DNA of 64,000 nucleotides, taken from the NCBI RefSeq assembly GCF_014596475.1, contig NZ_MECJ01000005.1:1-64000 (forward strand), given 5' to 3'. Source of the DNA: Streptomyces sp. CBMA152. GTDB taxonomy: Bacteria; Actinomycetota; Actinomycetes; Streptomycetales; Streptomycetaceae. The notes below the pieces were generated by a model. That model made no database searches, had not been told where the DNA came from, and saw nothing but the letters and a program-made list of their open reading frames with translations. A program made the position numbers and the translations under genes. Position 1 is the stretch's first letter. Each line of letters opens with the position of its first letter. Below are positions 16,400-26,014 of the stretch, in pieces.

Positions 16400-17223
16400 G
16401 GGCGCGACACTCCTCGGATGTGCCAGGGCGGCCGCGCGGTGAGCAGCGCGCGCAGCAGCGCGTCGGAGTGGGCGGGTTCGACGGTCAGCGTGTGGGTCCC
16501 GTCCGGGCCGTGGGTCAGCACAGGTGCGCCGGGCAGCCCGTCGGGCGGGACGGGGCCGACGACGTCTATGCGTACGAGGTCACCTTGCGCCCGGGTCGGC
16601 GCGGCGTCTTCGGCCCGGCGGACCAGACCGCCGTCCTCGACCGCGTACCGCGTGTCCACCGTGTCCGCGAGCCGCCGGGGGTCGTGGTCGACGAAGACCA
16701 CGGCGGCGCCGTCCGCGACGCGTTCGGCCACCGCGCGGTCCAACTCGGCGCGCGCGGCGGTGTCCAGGCCGGTCCAGGCCTCGTCGAGCACCAGCAGTTC
16801 GGGCCCGGCGAGCAGCGCCTGGGCGGCGGCGACCTTCTGGCTGGTGCCCTTGGAGAGCTCGGAGAGCGGGGTACCGGCGTGGCCGCCCGCGCCGAACCGC
16901 TCCAGCCACTCCCCCGCGCGCGTGGCGGCCGCTCGCCGGGACAGTCCGTGGATGCGCCCGAGGTGGATGAGGTAGCCCTCCGCCGTGAACGGCAGGGCGG
17001 CGGGGAAACGTTCGGGCACGTACGCGGTGCGGGGACGGCCCCGAACGCGGCCCTCGGTGGGCGCGTCGATCCGGGCCAGCAGGCGCAACAGGGTGGACTT
17101 GCCGGTGCCGTTGGTGCCCTCCACGCGGACCAGGGTGCGCGGGGGCAGCTCAAGATCGACCCCGCGCAGCACCCAGGGGCCGCCGATGCCGTACCGGCGG
17201 CCCACCGCGGCGAGGGAGAGCAC
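16396..17223 (-). CDS. ABC transporter ATP-binding protein
   Basis: This 275-residue cytosolic nucleotide-binding subunit has Walker A GTNGTGKST (36-44), signature LSKGTSQK, Walker B LLVLDEAWTGLD and H-loop VDHD. It starts at GTG 17223. It resembles the efflux/DRR-type ATPases encoded next to small membrane proteins. Its partner permease directly downstream is frameshifted, so the transporter may be inactive unless the break is a sequencing artefact. The substrate is unknown. Confidence 0.9.
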   Translation of the reverse strand: MLSLAAVGRRYGIGGPWVLRGVDLELPPRTLVRVEGTNGTGKSTLLRLLARIDAPTEGRVRGRPRTAYVPERFPAALPFTAEGYLIHLGRIHGLSRRAAATRAGEWLERFGAGGHAGTPLSELSKGTSQKVAAAQALLAGPELLVLDEAWTGLDTAARAELDRAVAERVADGAAVVFVDHDPRRLADTVDTRYAVEDGGLVRRAEDAAPTRAQGDLVRIDVVGPVPPDGLPGAPVLTHGPDGTHTLTVEPAHSDALLRALLTARPPWHIRGVSRP

Positions 17224-17228
17224 CGGAC

Positions 17229-17906
17229 TCAGTGCTGCTCCATCTTCTTCGGGGTGGCCTCGCTCGGGCGGACGATGACATGGCCCTCGCCCTGGAGCAT
17301 CAGCTGTACGGCCTCACCGGAGCCGCCGCGGATCATCGAGCCGATGGACTGCGAGCGGTGCAGCGAGGTGGCCAGGTCGGCGGTCCAGCCGACGACCGCG
17401 TCGGTGTCCACGTACACCGGCTGCTGCGCGGTCACGGGAATCACCAGCGGGTTGCCCTCGCAGATCAGGCCGAGCCGGCCCCGGCCGGTGAAGACGCTGT
17501 TGAAGAGGCCGCCACCGGCTATGCCGGAGCCCTTCATGGTCTTGATCTCGTACGAGAGGGACGCGTCGAAGCAGAGCACGTTGCGGCCGTTGACGGTCAG
17601 CTTGTCGCCCTGCTCGATGTCGACGATAAAGCAGTTCTGCGCCTCGTGCGCGAACCACGCCTCGCCCTGGCCCGAGACCGACATCAGCGGCAGGCCCTCG
17701 CCGGTGACCGCGCGCTTGAGCATGCCGCCAATGCCCTGGCCGCGCCGCTCGAACTGCAGCTTGCCCCGGTAAGCGATCATCGCTCCCTGGCGCGCCAACA
17801 TCTCGCCGTCGACGGCGTACTTGATCGACTTGGCGTTCTGCAGGGTCATGCCGGGGGCGGTGGCCGGCTGCGCCATGGTGTCCGTGGCAAAAAGATCGCT
17901 CTTCAT
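17229..17906 (-). CDS. AIM24-family protein
   Basis: This 225-residue soluble protein belongs to the AIM24/TIGR00266 beta-sandwich family. Recognisable segments are MLARQGAMIAYRGKLQFERRGQG, GEAWFAHEAQNCFIVDIEQGD, VTAQQPVYVDTDAVVGWT and SGEAVQLMLQGEGHVIVRPSE. The family's role is unclear; the yeast member affects mitochondrial inner-membrane organisation. It lies five bases upstream of the ABC ATPase gene on the same strand and is divergent from the PTH2-like gene. Confidence 0.88.
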   Translation of the reverse strand: MKSDLFATDTMAQPATAPGMTLQNAKSIKYAVDGEMLARQGAMIAYRGKLQFERRGQGIGGMLKRAVTGEGLPLMSVSGQGEAWFAHEAQNCFIVDIEQGDKLTVNGRNVLCFDASLSYEIKTMKGSGIAGGGLFNSVFTGRGRLGLICEGNPLVIPVTAQQPVYVDTDAVVGWTADLATSLHRSQSIGSMIRGGSGEAVQLMLQGEGHVIVRPSEATPKKMEQH

Positions 17907-17976
17907 GCGCGCATCCTGACCCGGAAGGGTTCATTCCGCCAAGAATCCGGAAAGACGCGGCTGGCAGACTGGGCGG

Positions 17977-18702
17977 GTGAGCAGCGAAGAGACCCCCGAG
18001 ACGCCCCCGGCAAGCCCGTTCCACCAGGAGCCGAACGTCCGCGACGAGGCGCCCCAGTACGTGCTTCCGCTGGTCGTCCGCATAGAGAAGGCGGAACCGC
18101 CCGCCCGTACCGACGCCCTGGAGACGGCGGCCCGGGCCGTCCTGGTGATGCTCAGCGACGAGCGCGCGCTCGGGGACGGCGAGTGGGCGCAGGCGATGCG
18201 CGACTGGCAGGACGCCAGGATCCGCAAGGTGGTGCGCCGGGCGCGCGGCGCGGAGTGGCGCAAGGCGTCGACGCTGCCCGGCATCACGGTCACCGGGAAG
18301 TCCGCCGAGGTGCGGGTCTTCCCGCCCGTCCCGCTCGACGGCTGGCCCAAGGAGCTGGCCAAGCTCCAGGTGTCCGGCACGGACCTGGACGACCCGGCTG
18401 CCCCCGGCGCCGCCGACCCCCTCGCGCCGGTCCTGTGGCTCAACCCGGAGCTCGACATGTCCGCGGGCAAGGCGATGGCCCAGGCCGGGCACGGCGCCCA
18501 GCTGGCGTGGTGGGACCTGTCGGAGGCGGACCGCCGGGCGTGGCGGGACGCGGACTTCCCGCTGTCCGTTCGGGTCGCGGCGCGCGAGCAGTGGACGGCG
18601 CTGACCACGAGCGGGCTGCCGGTCGTACGGGACGCGGGCTTCACGGAGATCGCGCCGGGCTCCTGCACGGTGGTCGCGGACCACCCGGCGCTGCGCGGCT
18701 GA
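17977..18702 (+). CDS. PTH2-like peptidyl-tRNA hydrolase
   Basis: This 241-residue protein starts at GTG 17977. The C-terminal half carries LNPELDMSAGKAMAQAGHGAQLAW, resembling the PTH2 motif in which a lysine and a Gln-x-x-His segment act on peptidyl-tRNA ester bonds. The N-terminal half is Streptomyces-specific. Homologues are annotated peptidyl-tRNA hydrolase, but the classical Pth enzyme is a different fold, so this would be an additional activity. Role is inferred from the motif alone. Confidence 0.7.
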   Translation: MSSEETPETPPASPFHQEPNVRDEAPQYVLPLVVRIEKAEPPARTDALETAARAVLVMLSDERALGDGEWAQAMRDWQDARIRKVVRRARGAEWRKASTLPGITVTGKSAEVRVFPPVPLDGWPKELAKLQVSGTDLDDPAAPGAADPLAPVLWLNPELDMSAGKAMAQAGHGAQLAWWDLSEADRRAWRDADFPLSVRVAAREQWTALTTSGLPVVRDAGFTEIAPGSCTVVADHPALRG

Positions 18703-18829
18703 CACCCCTCGGTCCGACCGGTCCCAACCTCAAATGAAGCTCTGAAGGTGGGGTCCGGCGGATTGGCGGGCGCCCGGCAGGGCCATGACCACTCCACGTG
18801 CCATGACCACATCGACCGGGGGGCGAACC

Positions 18830-20107
18830 ATGGAGCTGGGCATAGGTATCGGCTGGCGGCCCGAGATCGCCGAAGCGGTGGAAGGGCTGCCCGGCGTCGA
18901 CTGGGTGGAGGCGGTGGCCGAGAACCTCTGCACGGACCGCCTTCCCGAGTCGCTGGTACGGCTGCGGGAGCGCGGGGTGACGGTCGTGCCGCACGGGGTC
19001 TCGCTGGGGCTCGGGGGCGCGGACCACCCCGCCCCGGCGCGCCTCGCCGACCTCGCGGCGTGCGCGCGGGCGCTGTCGGCTCCGCTGGTCACCGAGCACA
19101 TCGCCTTCGTACGGGCGGGAGGCGAGCGCACCGCCTCGCCCCGGCTGGAGGCCGGGCACCTGTTGCCGGTGCCGCGCACCTGGGACGCGCTGGACGTGCT
19201 CTGCGAGAACGTACGGATCGCGCAGGATTGCCTGCCGGTGCCGCTCGCGCTGGAGAACATCGCCGCGCTGATCAACTGGCCGGACGAGGATATGACGGAG
19301 GGTCAGTTCCTGGCGGAGCTGGTCGATCGTACAGGCGTGAAGCTCCTCATCGATGTGGCGAACCTCCACACCAACCACGTCAACCGGGGCGAGGACCCGG
19401 CGAAGGCGCTGGCGGAGCTGCCGGTGGAGGCGATCGCGTACGTCCATGTGGCGGGCGGGGTGGAGAAGGACGGCGTCTGGCACGACACGCACGCGCATCC
19501 GGTGGGACCGGAAATCCTGGACGTCCTGGCCGAGTTGGTGTCCCGCGTCTCGCCTCCGGGGGTGCTCCTGGAGCGCGACGACGCGTTCCCGCCACAGGCC
19601 GAGCTGGCCGGGGAGCTCGCGGCGATACGGGACGTGGTGCGGGCCGGTACGCCTGAGGCACCGCCCACGCGCGCGTCCTCGCCGACAGCGGACGCCCCGC
19701 GCACCGGCGCCCGGGAGCGGCTCGCGCTGGCGCAGACGGCGCTGCTGTCCGCCCTCGTCGCCGGGACCCCCGTCCCGTACGGGTTCGACGGCGCGCGACT
19801 GGGCGTACAGGCGCGCGCGTTGGCCGCGAAGCGGGCCGACATCGTCGCGAAGGTCGCGCCCGAACTGCCCGTGATCCTCGGGGACGGCTACCGCCCCGCG
19901 TTCCTCGCGTACGCCCGCAGCCATCCGCTGCGCGACGGCTACCGCCGCGACGCCCTCGACTTCGTCGAGTCGCTGCTCGACAGCGAGGGAGGGGAGCCGG
20001 ACACCGAGACCCGGCGCCGCCTTACGCGTTGGTGGAAGGAACGCTCCGGCGCGCGCCCGCCGGGCCGGACGACCCGGTTCCTGCGCGGACTTGTACGGGC
20101 CGCCTGA
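18830..20107 (+). CDS. DUF692 (MNIO-type) protein with C-terminal accessory domain
   Basis: This protein has about 425 residues from ATG 18830, which has GGGGGGCG upstream; ATG 18785 in the same frame is less likely. Residues 1-270 are a DUF692 TIM barrel with metal ligands suggested by [36 protein letters not shown] and VHVAGG...[11 protein letters not shown]692 enzymes are multinuclear iron oxidases that modify cysteines in RiPP precursors. The C-terminal 130 residues ([17 protein letters not shown] onward) look like the accessory domain found fused in actinobacterial members. The TIGR04222 protein two genes downstream is its usual genomic partner. Confidence 0.88.
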   Translation: MELGIGIGWRPEIAEAVEGLPGVDWVEAVAENLCTDRLPESLVRLRERGVTVVPHGVSLGLGGADHPAPARLADLAACARALSAPLVTEHIAFVRAGGERTASPRLEAGHLLPVPRTWDALDVLCENVRIAQDCLPVPLALENIAALINWPDEDMTEGQFLAELVDRTGVKLLIDVANLHTNHVNRGEDPAKALAELPVEAIAYVHVAGGVEKDGVWHDTHAHPVGPEILDVLAELVSRVSPPGVLLERDDAFPPQAELAGELAAIRDVVRAGTPEAPPTRASSPTADAPRTGARERLALAQTALLSALVAGTPVPYGFDGARLGVQARALAAKRADIVAKVAPELPVILGDGYRPAFLAYARSHPLRDGYRRDALDFVESLLDSEGGEPDTETRRRLTRWWKERSGARPPGRTTRFLRGLVRAA

Positions 20108-20287
20108 CGCACAGCCGTACACGGACTGGCCTCATGAAGGCGGGCAAACTACCACTCCCGCCACCAAGTTGCCCCGTACTCGCCCAACACGTGATGCCTC
20201 CCACACCACACCGTCACCGATTTCCCCGAACCCCTCCCCGGATCACCCGCCTCCGCATTACCGTGCGCACCGCACCTGGAGGCTTTC

Positions 20288-21070
20288 ATGCGTCGGATAT
20301 TTATTTCCGGTACCGGCCTGGTCATCGTCGCCCTGACGGCGACCATCGCCGCCCTGCTCTTCCCCGTGTGGTCGTACGCCGACCGCTCCGGGACCGGGCT
20401 CGCCAATCTCAACGCCGGTTCCGTGCCCACCCGCTGGGGGCCGCTGTCGGCCGCCGACCGGGACTTCGTGGTACGGGTGAGACTCGCCGGACTGTGGGAA
20501 CTGCCCGCAGGTCAGCAGGCCATCGAGCGGGCCCCGAGCGCGGCGGTCACCGCCGCGGGCCATCACCTCGTCGACGGCCACGCCTTCCTCGACGCGCGCG
20601 TGCGCGAGGTCGCCGCCCAGCTCGGCATGGAGCTGCCCGACCAGCCCAACGCCCAGCAGCAGTCCTGGCTGCGGACGTTGACGGCCGACAGCGGCGCCGC
20701 GTACGAGAAGGACTTCGCCAACATCCTGCGTTCGGCACACGGCAAGGTGTTCTCGCTGGTCGCGCAGATCCGGGCGAACACCCGGAATTCCTTGGTCCGC
20801 GCGCTCGCCGACGACGCCAACACGACCGTCCTGGACCACATCAAGATGCTGGAGGCCACCGGTCTGGTGGACTTCGACGCGCTGGCCCGCGACAGCGTCG
20901 CCACCGCGACCACGTCGCCCAGCGGACCGCCGCCGCCCACCCCGGGAGCCACGCCCGCCTCACCCGTCCCGGTCACCCCCTCGTTCCCGCTGCCACCGGC
21001 GGCCAGCCGCGCCCTCCCCACCGACACCCCTGCCACCACTCCGCCCGCCAGCCCCACCGACACCCCGTAA
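20288..21070 (+). CDS. secreted DUF4142-family protein
   Basis: This 260-residue protein starts at ATG 20288 after TGGAGG. An N-terminal hydrophobic segment (about 7-27) is a signal or anchor. The DUF4142 four-helix-like region (about 45-200) includes LSAADRDFVVRVRLAGLWE, AGHHLVDGHAFLDARVREVA and NTTVLDHIKMLEATGLVD. The last 55 residues are proline/threonine-rich, typical of a wall-spanning tail. The function of DUF4142, a ferritin-like helical domain, is not established. It lies between the DUF692 and TIGR04222 genes on the same strand. Confidence 0.88.
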   Translation: MRRIFISGTGLVIVALTATIAALLFPVWSYADRSGTGLANLNAGSVPTRWGPLSAADRDFVVRVRLAGLWELPAGQQAIERAPSAAVTAAGHHLVDGHAFLDARVREVAAQLGMELPDQPNAQQQSWLRTLTADSGAAYEKDFANILRSAHGKVFSLVAQIRANTRNSLVRALADDANTTVLDHIKMLEATGLVDFDALARDSVATATTSPSGPPPPTPGATPASPVPVTPSFPLPPAASRALPTDTPATTPPASPTDTP

Positions 21071-21144
21071 CGAACCGATAACTCCATGTCCACATCATGG
21101 GAAAGTCATGGCGCAGGGCTTGTCGCGTCACATACAACTCGGCC

Positions 21145-21891
21145 ATGTTCTGGGTTCTTTTCCTGGTAGTCGGGTGCCTCGCGTCCGCCTTCAGCTGCGC
21201 GCGGCTCTGCCTCGCCGCGTCGGCGGCGGCCGATCCGGCGGCGGTGCGACCGCGGGCCCGGGACACCGAACTCTCGCTGTACGAGGCCGCGTTCCTCTCG
21301 GGCGGGCCCCTGCGGGTCACCGACCTCACGCTGGTCGCGATGCACCGGGCCCGCCGGCTGCTGCTCGCGCACACCGGCTGGGCCACGGTCGTCGACCCGG
21401 AGGGCCGGGACGACCTGGAGCGGTCGGTGATCGGCGCGATCGGGCCGGAGGGACAGGCGCGGATAGCGGCCATACGGTCCACCGCGGCCGCCGCAGACGC
21501 GGTGCACGCACTGGCCGACCGGCTGGCCGCCGCCGGGCTCGCCGTCCCGGACGCGGCCAGGACGGGCATCACGGCCTCCGTACGGGCCGTTCGCGGCGCC
21601 ACCGTGCTCACGCTGCTCCTCGGGGCGGTCGCGCTGCTGATGCCCGGCCAGGACCGCGCCACCCAGGCCGAGATCGCCGCCTGGTTCTCGCTGCCGCTGG
21701 TCCTCACGCTCGGCTGCCTCTTCATCGCGCGCGTGGAGGTCCACCCGCACACCCGCTGGGCCTCCCCCGACGGCCAGCGGCTCCTTGGCCGGATCGACCC
21801 GGCGGGCGACCCGCTGACGGCGTTCGCGGTACGGGGCGTGAGCGCGGTCGACGACCCGGCGCTCAGGACCGCGCTGCGCGGCGGCCGCTGA
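21145..21891 (+). CDS. TIGR04222-domain membrane protein
   Basis: This protein has about 248 residues from ATG 21145; an in-frame ATG at 21097 is possible and neither has a good ribosome-binding site. One membrane segment at the start is followed by ELSLYEAAFLSGGPLRVTDLTLVAMHRARRLL, which is the TIGR04222 hallmark, and by two membrane helices (about 150-195). From memory, many family members end in a Gly/Cys-rich tail suspected to be a RiPP-like substrate. This one ends in ALRTALRGGR with no such tail. It is associated with DUF692 here as elsewhere. Confidence 0.82.
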   Translation: MFWVLFLVVGCLASAFSCARLCLAASAAADPAAVRPRARDTELSLYEAAFLSGGPLRVTDLTLVAMHRARRLLLAHTGWATVVDPEGRDDLERSVIGAIGPEGQARIAAIRSTAAAADAVHALADRLAAAGLAVPDAARTGITASVRAVRGATVLTLLLGAVALLMPGQDRATQAEIAAWFSLPLVLTLGCLFIARVEVHPHTRWASPDGQRLLGRIDPAGDPLTAFAVRGVSAVDDPALRTALRGGR

Positions 21892-21907
21892 CGCGCCGCA
21901 GGACGAC

Positions 21908-21950
21908 GCGCCGGGGACATTGATCCCGGCGCACCGCACTGCGGTGCTTT
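21908..21950 (+). terminator. terminator after TIGR04222 gene
   Basis: GCGCCGGG/CCCGGCGC (21908-21932) is followed by a compact GCACCGCA-C-TGCGGTGC stem and then CTTTACTTCATTAATTAG. The T-rich run after the second stem is unusually clear for this genome. Confidence 0.6.
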
Positions 21951-22015
21951 ACTTCATTAATTAGCCCCATAATCATCCCTTTTGTACTGCATGTGCCCGA
22001 AGGGATCGATGTGGG

Positions 22016-23614
22016 ATGAGAGCAGCAGCGCTGTACGGAACCGTCGGTTCCCTTGTTCTGTCCGCCCTGGCCGCCGCACCGGCCGCCGGCACGGACCCTC
22101 GCACCGCGGAGGCGCGCGGCACCGTGATCGCGGCCGAGCGCGCGGCGGCCGCCGGTATCGCCTTCGGCCGCTGCCCCAAGGCGGAGATGCTGCCCGACAC
22201 CGTGCGGTGCGGCACGGTCCGGGTCCCGCTCGACTACGCCCACCCGAAGGGCCGTCAGATCGCCCTCACGGTCAGCCGGGTGAAGGCGTCGGGCGGGCCC
22301 GGCGAGCGCCAGGGCGCGCTCGTCTACAACCCCGGCGGCCCGGGCGCCTCCAGCATGTACTTCCCGATGGTCGCCCCGCTGCCCGAGTGGAAGCGGATTG
22401 CGCGGGCGTACGACCTCGTCGGTTACGCCCCGCGCGGAGTCGCGCGCTCCGCGCCGCTGTCCTGCCAGGACCCGAAGGACTTCGCCAAGGCGCCCACACA
22501 GTCCCCGACCGACCCGTCGCCCTCGTACAAACTGGAGCGGATCGCACAGGCCAAGGCGTACGCGCAGGGGTGCGAGCGCAGCGCGGGGGCGGCGCTGGGG
22601 CAGTACACGAGCCTCAACAACGCGCGCGACCTCGATGTGCTGCGGGCCGCGCTCGGCCAGAAGAAGCTGACGTTCATCGGCGCCTCCTACGGCACTTACT
22701 TCGGAGCCGTGTACGCGACGCTGTTCCCCTCGCACGTACGCCGGATGGTCTTCGACTCGGCGGTCGACCCGGACCCGCGCAAGATCTGGTACCGCGACAA
22801 CCTCGACCAGTCGCTCGCGTTCGAGAGCCGCTGGGAGGACTTCCGCGCCTGGGTCGCCCGGCACGACGGCGTGTACCACCTGGGCACCACGGCCGAGCGG
22901 GTGCTGGAGAACTTCGAGAAGGTGCGCGCGCGTCTGGCCCAGGAGCCGGCGGGCGGGACGGTCGGCCCGGCGCAGCTCCAGGGCGCGTTCCTCAAGGCGG
23001 GCTACTACGACGACTTCTGGGCGATGCGGGCGACCGCGCTCTCGGCGTATCTCAAGGGCGACCCCAAGCCGCTGATCGCGCAGGCCGCGCCACGGCCGGA
23101 GACCGCCTGGGACGACGAGAACGGCAACGCGGTCTACACGGCGGTCGAGTGCAACGACGCGCCCTGGCCCACCGACTGGGCCACCTGGGACCGGGACAAC
23201 ACCGAACTCGCTCAGATCGCGCCGTTCGAGACCTGGGACAACGCCTGGATGAACCTGCCGTGCGCCTACTGGCCCGCACCCCGGCAGCAGCCGGTGGACG
23301 TGGGCACCGCGCGCGGTGCGCTGCCGCCGACGCTGATCCTGGCGGCCGAGCGAGACGCGGCGACGCCGTATCCGGGGGCGCTGGAGTTGCAGCGACGGTT
23401 GCCCGGCTCGGTGCTGGTGACCGAGAAGGACGCCGGTACGCACGGCATCGGCGGAGGCGCCAACAAGTGCGTCAACGGCTATCTGGAGGACTATCTCCTC
23501 CATGGACGGACGCCGGTGCGGCGCGCTGCGTGCGCGCCGCACCCGGAGCCGAACCCGGTGTCGCTGGACAAGCGGTCGGCGCCCAGGGCTGGGCAGCGGC
23601 CGTCCGCTCTCTGA
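22016..23614 (+). CDS. secreted tripeptidyl-aminopeptidase-like alpha/beta hydrolase
   Basis: This 532-residue exported protein has a signal peptide over about residues 1-24. It matches the Streptomyces Tap/SlpD/SlpE family: VPLDYAHPKGRQIALTVSRVKA, oxyanion YNPGGPGAS, nucleophile elbow GASYGTYFG, and the TAP-like C-terminal domain with LILAAERDAATPYPGA (Asp) and AGTHGIGGGANKCVNGY (His). These enzymes clip N-terminal tripeptides from secreted proteins or peptides. It starts at ATG 22016. Confidence 0.92.
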   Translation: MRAAALYGTVGSLVLSALAAAPAAGTDPRTAEARGTVIAAERAAAAGIAFGRCPKAEMLPDTVRCGTVRVPLDYAHPKGRQIALTVSRVKASGGPGERQGALVYNPGGPGASSMYFPMVAPLPEWKRIARAYDLVGYAPRGVARSAPLSCQDPKDFAKAPTQSPTDPSPSYKLERIAQAKAYAQGCERSAGAALGQYTSLNNARDLDVLRAALGQKKLTFIGASYGTYFGAVYATLFPSHVRRMVFDSAVDPDPRKIWYRDNLDQSLAFESRWEDFRAWVARHDGVYHLGTTAERVLENFEKVRARLAQEPAGGTVGPAQLQGAFLKAGYYDDFWAMRATALSAYLKGDPKPLIAQAAPRPETAWDDENGNAVYTAVECNDAPWPTDWATWDRDNTELAQIAPFETWDNAWMNLPCAYWPAPRQQPVDVGTARGALPPTLILAAERDAATPYPGALELQRRLPGSVLVTEKDAGTHGIGGGANKCVNGYLEDYLLHGRTPVRRAACAPHPEPNPVSLDKRSAPRAGQRPSAL

Positions 23615-23635
23615 TCTTCCGGGTCAGGGGTGAGT

Positions 23636-23660
23636 CCGGGCCCGTCCTGAACGGGCCCGG
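23636..23660. terminator. bidirectional terminator between hydrolase and hemQ
   Basis: CCGGGCCCGT and ACGGGCCCGG form a perfect ten-base-pair stem around a five-base loop, located between two convergent genes. Confidence 0.65.
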
Positions 23661-23690
23661 TCACCGGGCATACGAGGTGGTGGGCGGCCG

Positions 23691-24404
23691 TCAGGCCAGG
23701 CCCGCCACCAGATCCGCGACCGACTTGCGGCGGCCCGTGTAGAACGGGACCTCCTCGCGGACGTGCATCCGGGCCTCGGAGGCGCGCAGATGACGCATGA
23801 GGTCGACGATGCGGTGCAGCTCGTCGGCCTCGAAGGCCAGCAGCCACTCGTAGTCGCCGAGCGAGAACGAGGCGACCGTGTTGGCGCGCACGTCCGGGTA
23901 GCCCCGGGCCATCTTGCCGTGGTCGGCGAGCATACGACGACGGTCCTCGTCGGGCAGCAGGTACCAGTCGTACGAGCGCACGAACGGGTAGACCGAGACG
24001 TAGTCGCGCGCCTGCTCGTCGGCGAGGAACGCCGGGATGTGCGACTTGTTGAACTCGGCGGGGCGGTGCAGCGCCATGTTCGACCAGACCGGCTCAAGCG
24101 CACGGCCCAGCTTGGTGCGGCGGAAGAGGTTGTACGCGCTCTGGAGCTCGTCCGCCGTCTCCGCGTGCCACCAGATCATGACGTCGGCGTCCGCGCGCAG
24201 GCCGGACAGGTCGTAGGTGCCACGGACGGTGATGTCCTTGGCGGCGAGCTGGTCGAACAGCTCCTGGACCTCGTCGGCGAAGCCGGAGCGGTCCTCGGGC
24301 AGCACATCGCGCAGCTTGAAGACGGACCACAGCGTGTAGCGGATGACCTCGTTGAGGTCCTTCGCCTTCTTCCCCGCGTTCGGGCTCTTTTCCGGTGCAC
24401 TCAT
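23691..24404 (-). CDS. hemQ: coproheme decarboxylase HemQ
   Basis: This 237-residue cytosolic enzyme of the chlorite-dismutase superfamily performs the last step of the coproporphyrin-dependent heme pathway, decarboxylating coproheme with peroxide. ATG 24404 (MSAPEKS) is preferred over an in-frame ATG at 24425 that would overlap hemY. Segments [33 protein letters not shown] and [19 protein letters not shown] are typical, the second containing the expected heme-ligand histidine. It lies directly after hemY. Confidence 0.95.
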   Translation of the reverse strand: MSAPEKSPNAGKKAKDLNEVIRYTLWSVFKLRDVLPEDRSGFADEVQELFDQLAAKDITVRGTYDLSGLRADADVMIWWHAETADELQSAYNLFRRTKLGRALEPVWSNMALHRPAEFNKSHIPAFLADEQARDYVSVYPFVRSYDWYLLPDEDRRRMLADHGKMARGYPDVRANTVASFSLGDYEWLLAFEADELHRIVDLMRHLRASEARMHVREEVPFYTGRRKSVADLVAGLA

Positions 24405-24408
24405 GAGG

Positions 24409-25839
24409 CTATTGTCCCGCGTCACGCTGAGTGTTCCGCGCCAGGGTCGACGTGGCGATGATCTCGTCCGCGGCGCGCCGCGCGCTCGCGATGCACGCGG
24501 GGATGCCGACGCCGTCGTACGCGGCCCCGCAGACCCGCAGCGCGGGCAGCTCGGCGACGGCCGCGCGCACCCGCGCCACGCGCGCGAGGTGGCCCACCGG
24601 GTACTGCGGCAGCCCGCCCGTCCAGCGCGTCACCTCGCTCGCCACCGGCTTCGCGGCGAGGCCGACCGCGTCGCCGAGGTCGCGCAGCGACATGTCGACC
24701 AGGTCGGCGTCGTCCCGCTCCAGGTGCTGCTCCTCGCCGTAGCGCCCGATCGAGGTGCGCAGCACGAACAGGTCCGGGGCGCCGTCGGTGACCCACTGCC
24801 ACTTGTACGAGGAGAAGGTGGACGCCTTGATCGTGCGACCGTCCACGGACGGGACCAGGAAGCCGGAGCTGCGCTCCAGGTGCTCAAGGTCCGCACGGCG
24901 GAAGGCCATCGTGACCAGCGCCATCGACGCGTACTCGACACCGGCCAGCTCGGCGGCCGCCGCCGGGGACTCGGCGGCGAGCAGCGCGGAGGCCGACCAG
25001 GCGGGGGCGGCGAGGACCACGCCGTCGGCCTCGATCACCTCGTGGTCGGTGCGGATCCGCCAGGAGTCGGCGGTCCGGGAAAGCGCGACGACGGGCGCCT
25101 CGGTACGGATGACGCCGCCCTTGGCCCGTACGGCGTCGGCCACCGCGAGCGGCAGAGTGCCCATGCCGCCGTCGAGGCCCATGAAGACGGGGCCGCCCTC
25201 CTGGGGGCGCGCGGCGGCCTTCGCCTGGAGGTCCTGGACGCCGTCGAGGAGCGAGGCGTGGCCGCGGGCGGCCTCGAAGAGCTGGGGGACGGCGGCCCGC
25301 ATCGAGATGCGGTAGGCGTCGCCCGCGTAGACCCCGCCGAGCAGCGGCTCGACGAGCCGGTCGACGACCTCGCGGCCGAGCCGCCGGGCGACGAACTCGC
25401 CGACGCCGACGTCGTCCCCGACCTCGGTCCGGGCGAGCTCGCGGTCCTGGGCGATGCGGGCCAGGCCCTCGGCGGAGACGATGCCGGACAGCGAGGCCGG
25501 GTCCGCCGGGACGCCCATCACATGGCCCTTGGGCATCGGCCGCAGCTCGCCCCGGGTCCAGATCGCGGCGGTGGCCGACGGCGCCCGCAGCCGCTCGCCG
25601 AGGCCGACTTCGCGCGCGAGGCCGACGGCCTCGGGTCGGCGCGCCAGCATGGACTCGGCGCCGAGGTCCACGCGCGCGCCCGCGATCTCGCCCGACTCCA
25701 GCTTGCCGCCGAGCCGGTCGGTGGCCTCCAGCAGGGTCACGCGCACACCGGGCTCCAGCAGCCGGTGGGCGGCGGCGAGCCCGGCGATGCCGCCTCCGAC
25801 GACGACGATGTGCGGTGTTCCTGCGACGGCGTTGTCCAT
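24409..25839 (-). CDS. hemY: coproporphyrinogen III / protoporphyrinogen oxidase HemY
   Basis: This 476-residue FAD enzyme oxidises coproporphyrinogen III to coproporphyrin in actinobacteria. It opens with the dinucleotide motif [17 protein letters not shown], has [13 protein letters not shown] and a C-terminal [14 protein letters not shown] segment, and ends with the FAD-contacting [23 protein letters not shown]. Length is normal. It precedes hemQ on the same strand with four bases between, consistent with one heme operon. hemE is nearby but separated by a plus-strand gene. Confidence 0.95.
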   Translation of the reverse strand: MDNAVAGTPHIVVVGGGIAGLAAAHRLLEPGVRVTLLEATDRLGGKLESGEIAGARVDLGAESMLARRPEAVGLAREVGLGERLRAPSATAAIWTRGELRPMPKGHVMGVPADPASLSGIVSAEGLARIAQDRELARTEVGDDVGVGEFVARRLGREVVDRLVEPLLGGVYAGDAYRISMRAAVPQLFEAARGHASLLDGVQDLQAKAAARPQEGGPVFMGLDGGMGTLPLAVADAVRAKGGVIRTEAPVVALSRTADSWRIRTDHEVIEADGVVLAAPAWSASALLAAESPAAAAELAGVEYASMALVTMAFRRADLEHLERSSGFLVPSVDGRTIKASTFSSYKWQWVTDGAPDLFVLRTSIGRYGEEQHLERDDADLVDMSLRDLGDAVGLAAKPVASEVTRWTGGLPQYPVGHLARVARVRAAVAELPALRVCGAAYDGVGIPACIASARRAADEIIATSTLARNTQRDAGQ

Positions 25840-26014
25840 GCCTCCACTGTCTCAGACGCCTGTGACACCCCGGCGCGGAGCCCGCTGCGGGCCCCGCCGT
25901 CCGCGCCTGTGGAGGTCGCACGCGTCAACATCCCGGCCGCGTCCGGGAATTCCGCGCGCCCGCCGTACGTATCTTCCGAAGGAGACGGCGGGACGAACGA
26001 ACGAGGGGTGCGCA

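Noticed and set aside
24405..24425. Upstream ATG for hemQ
   Set aside because: It would overlap the hemY stop; family alignments from memory begin close to MSAPEKS.
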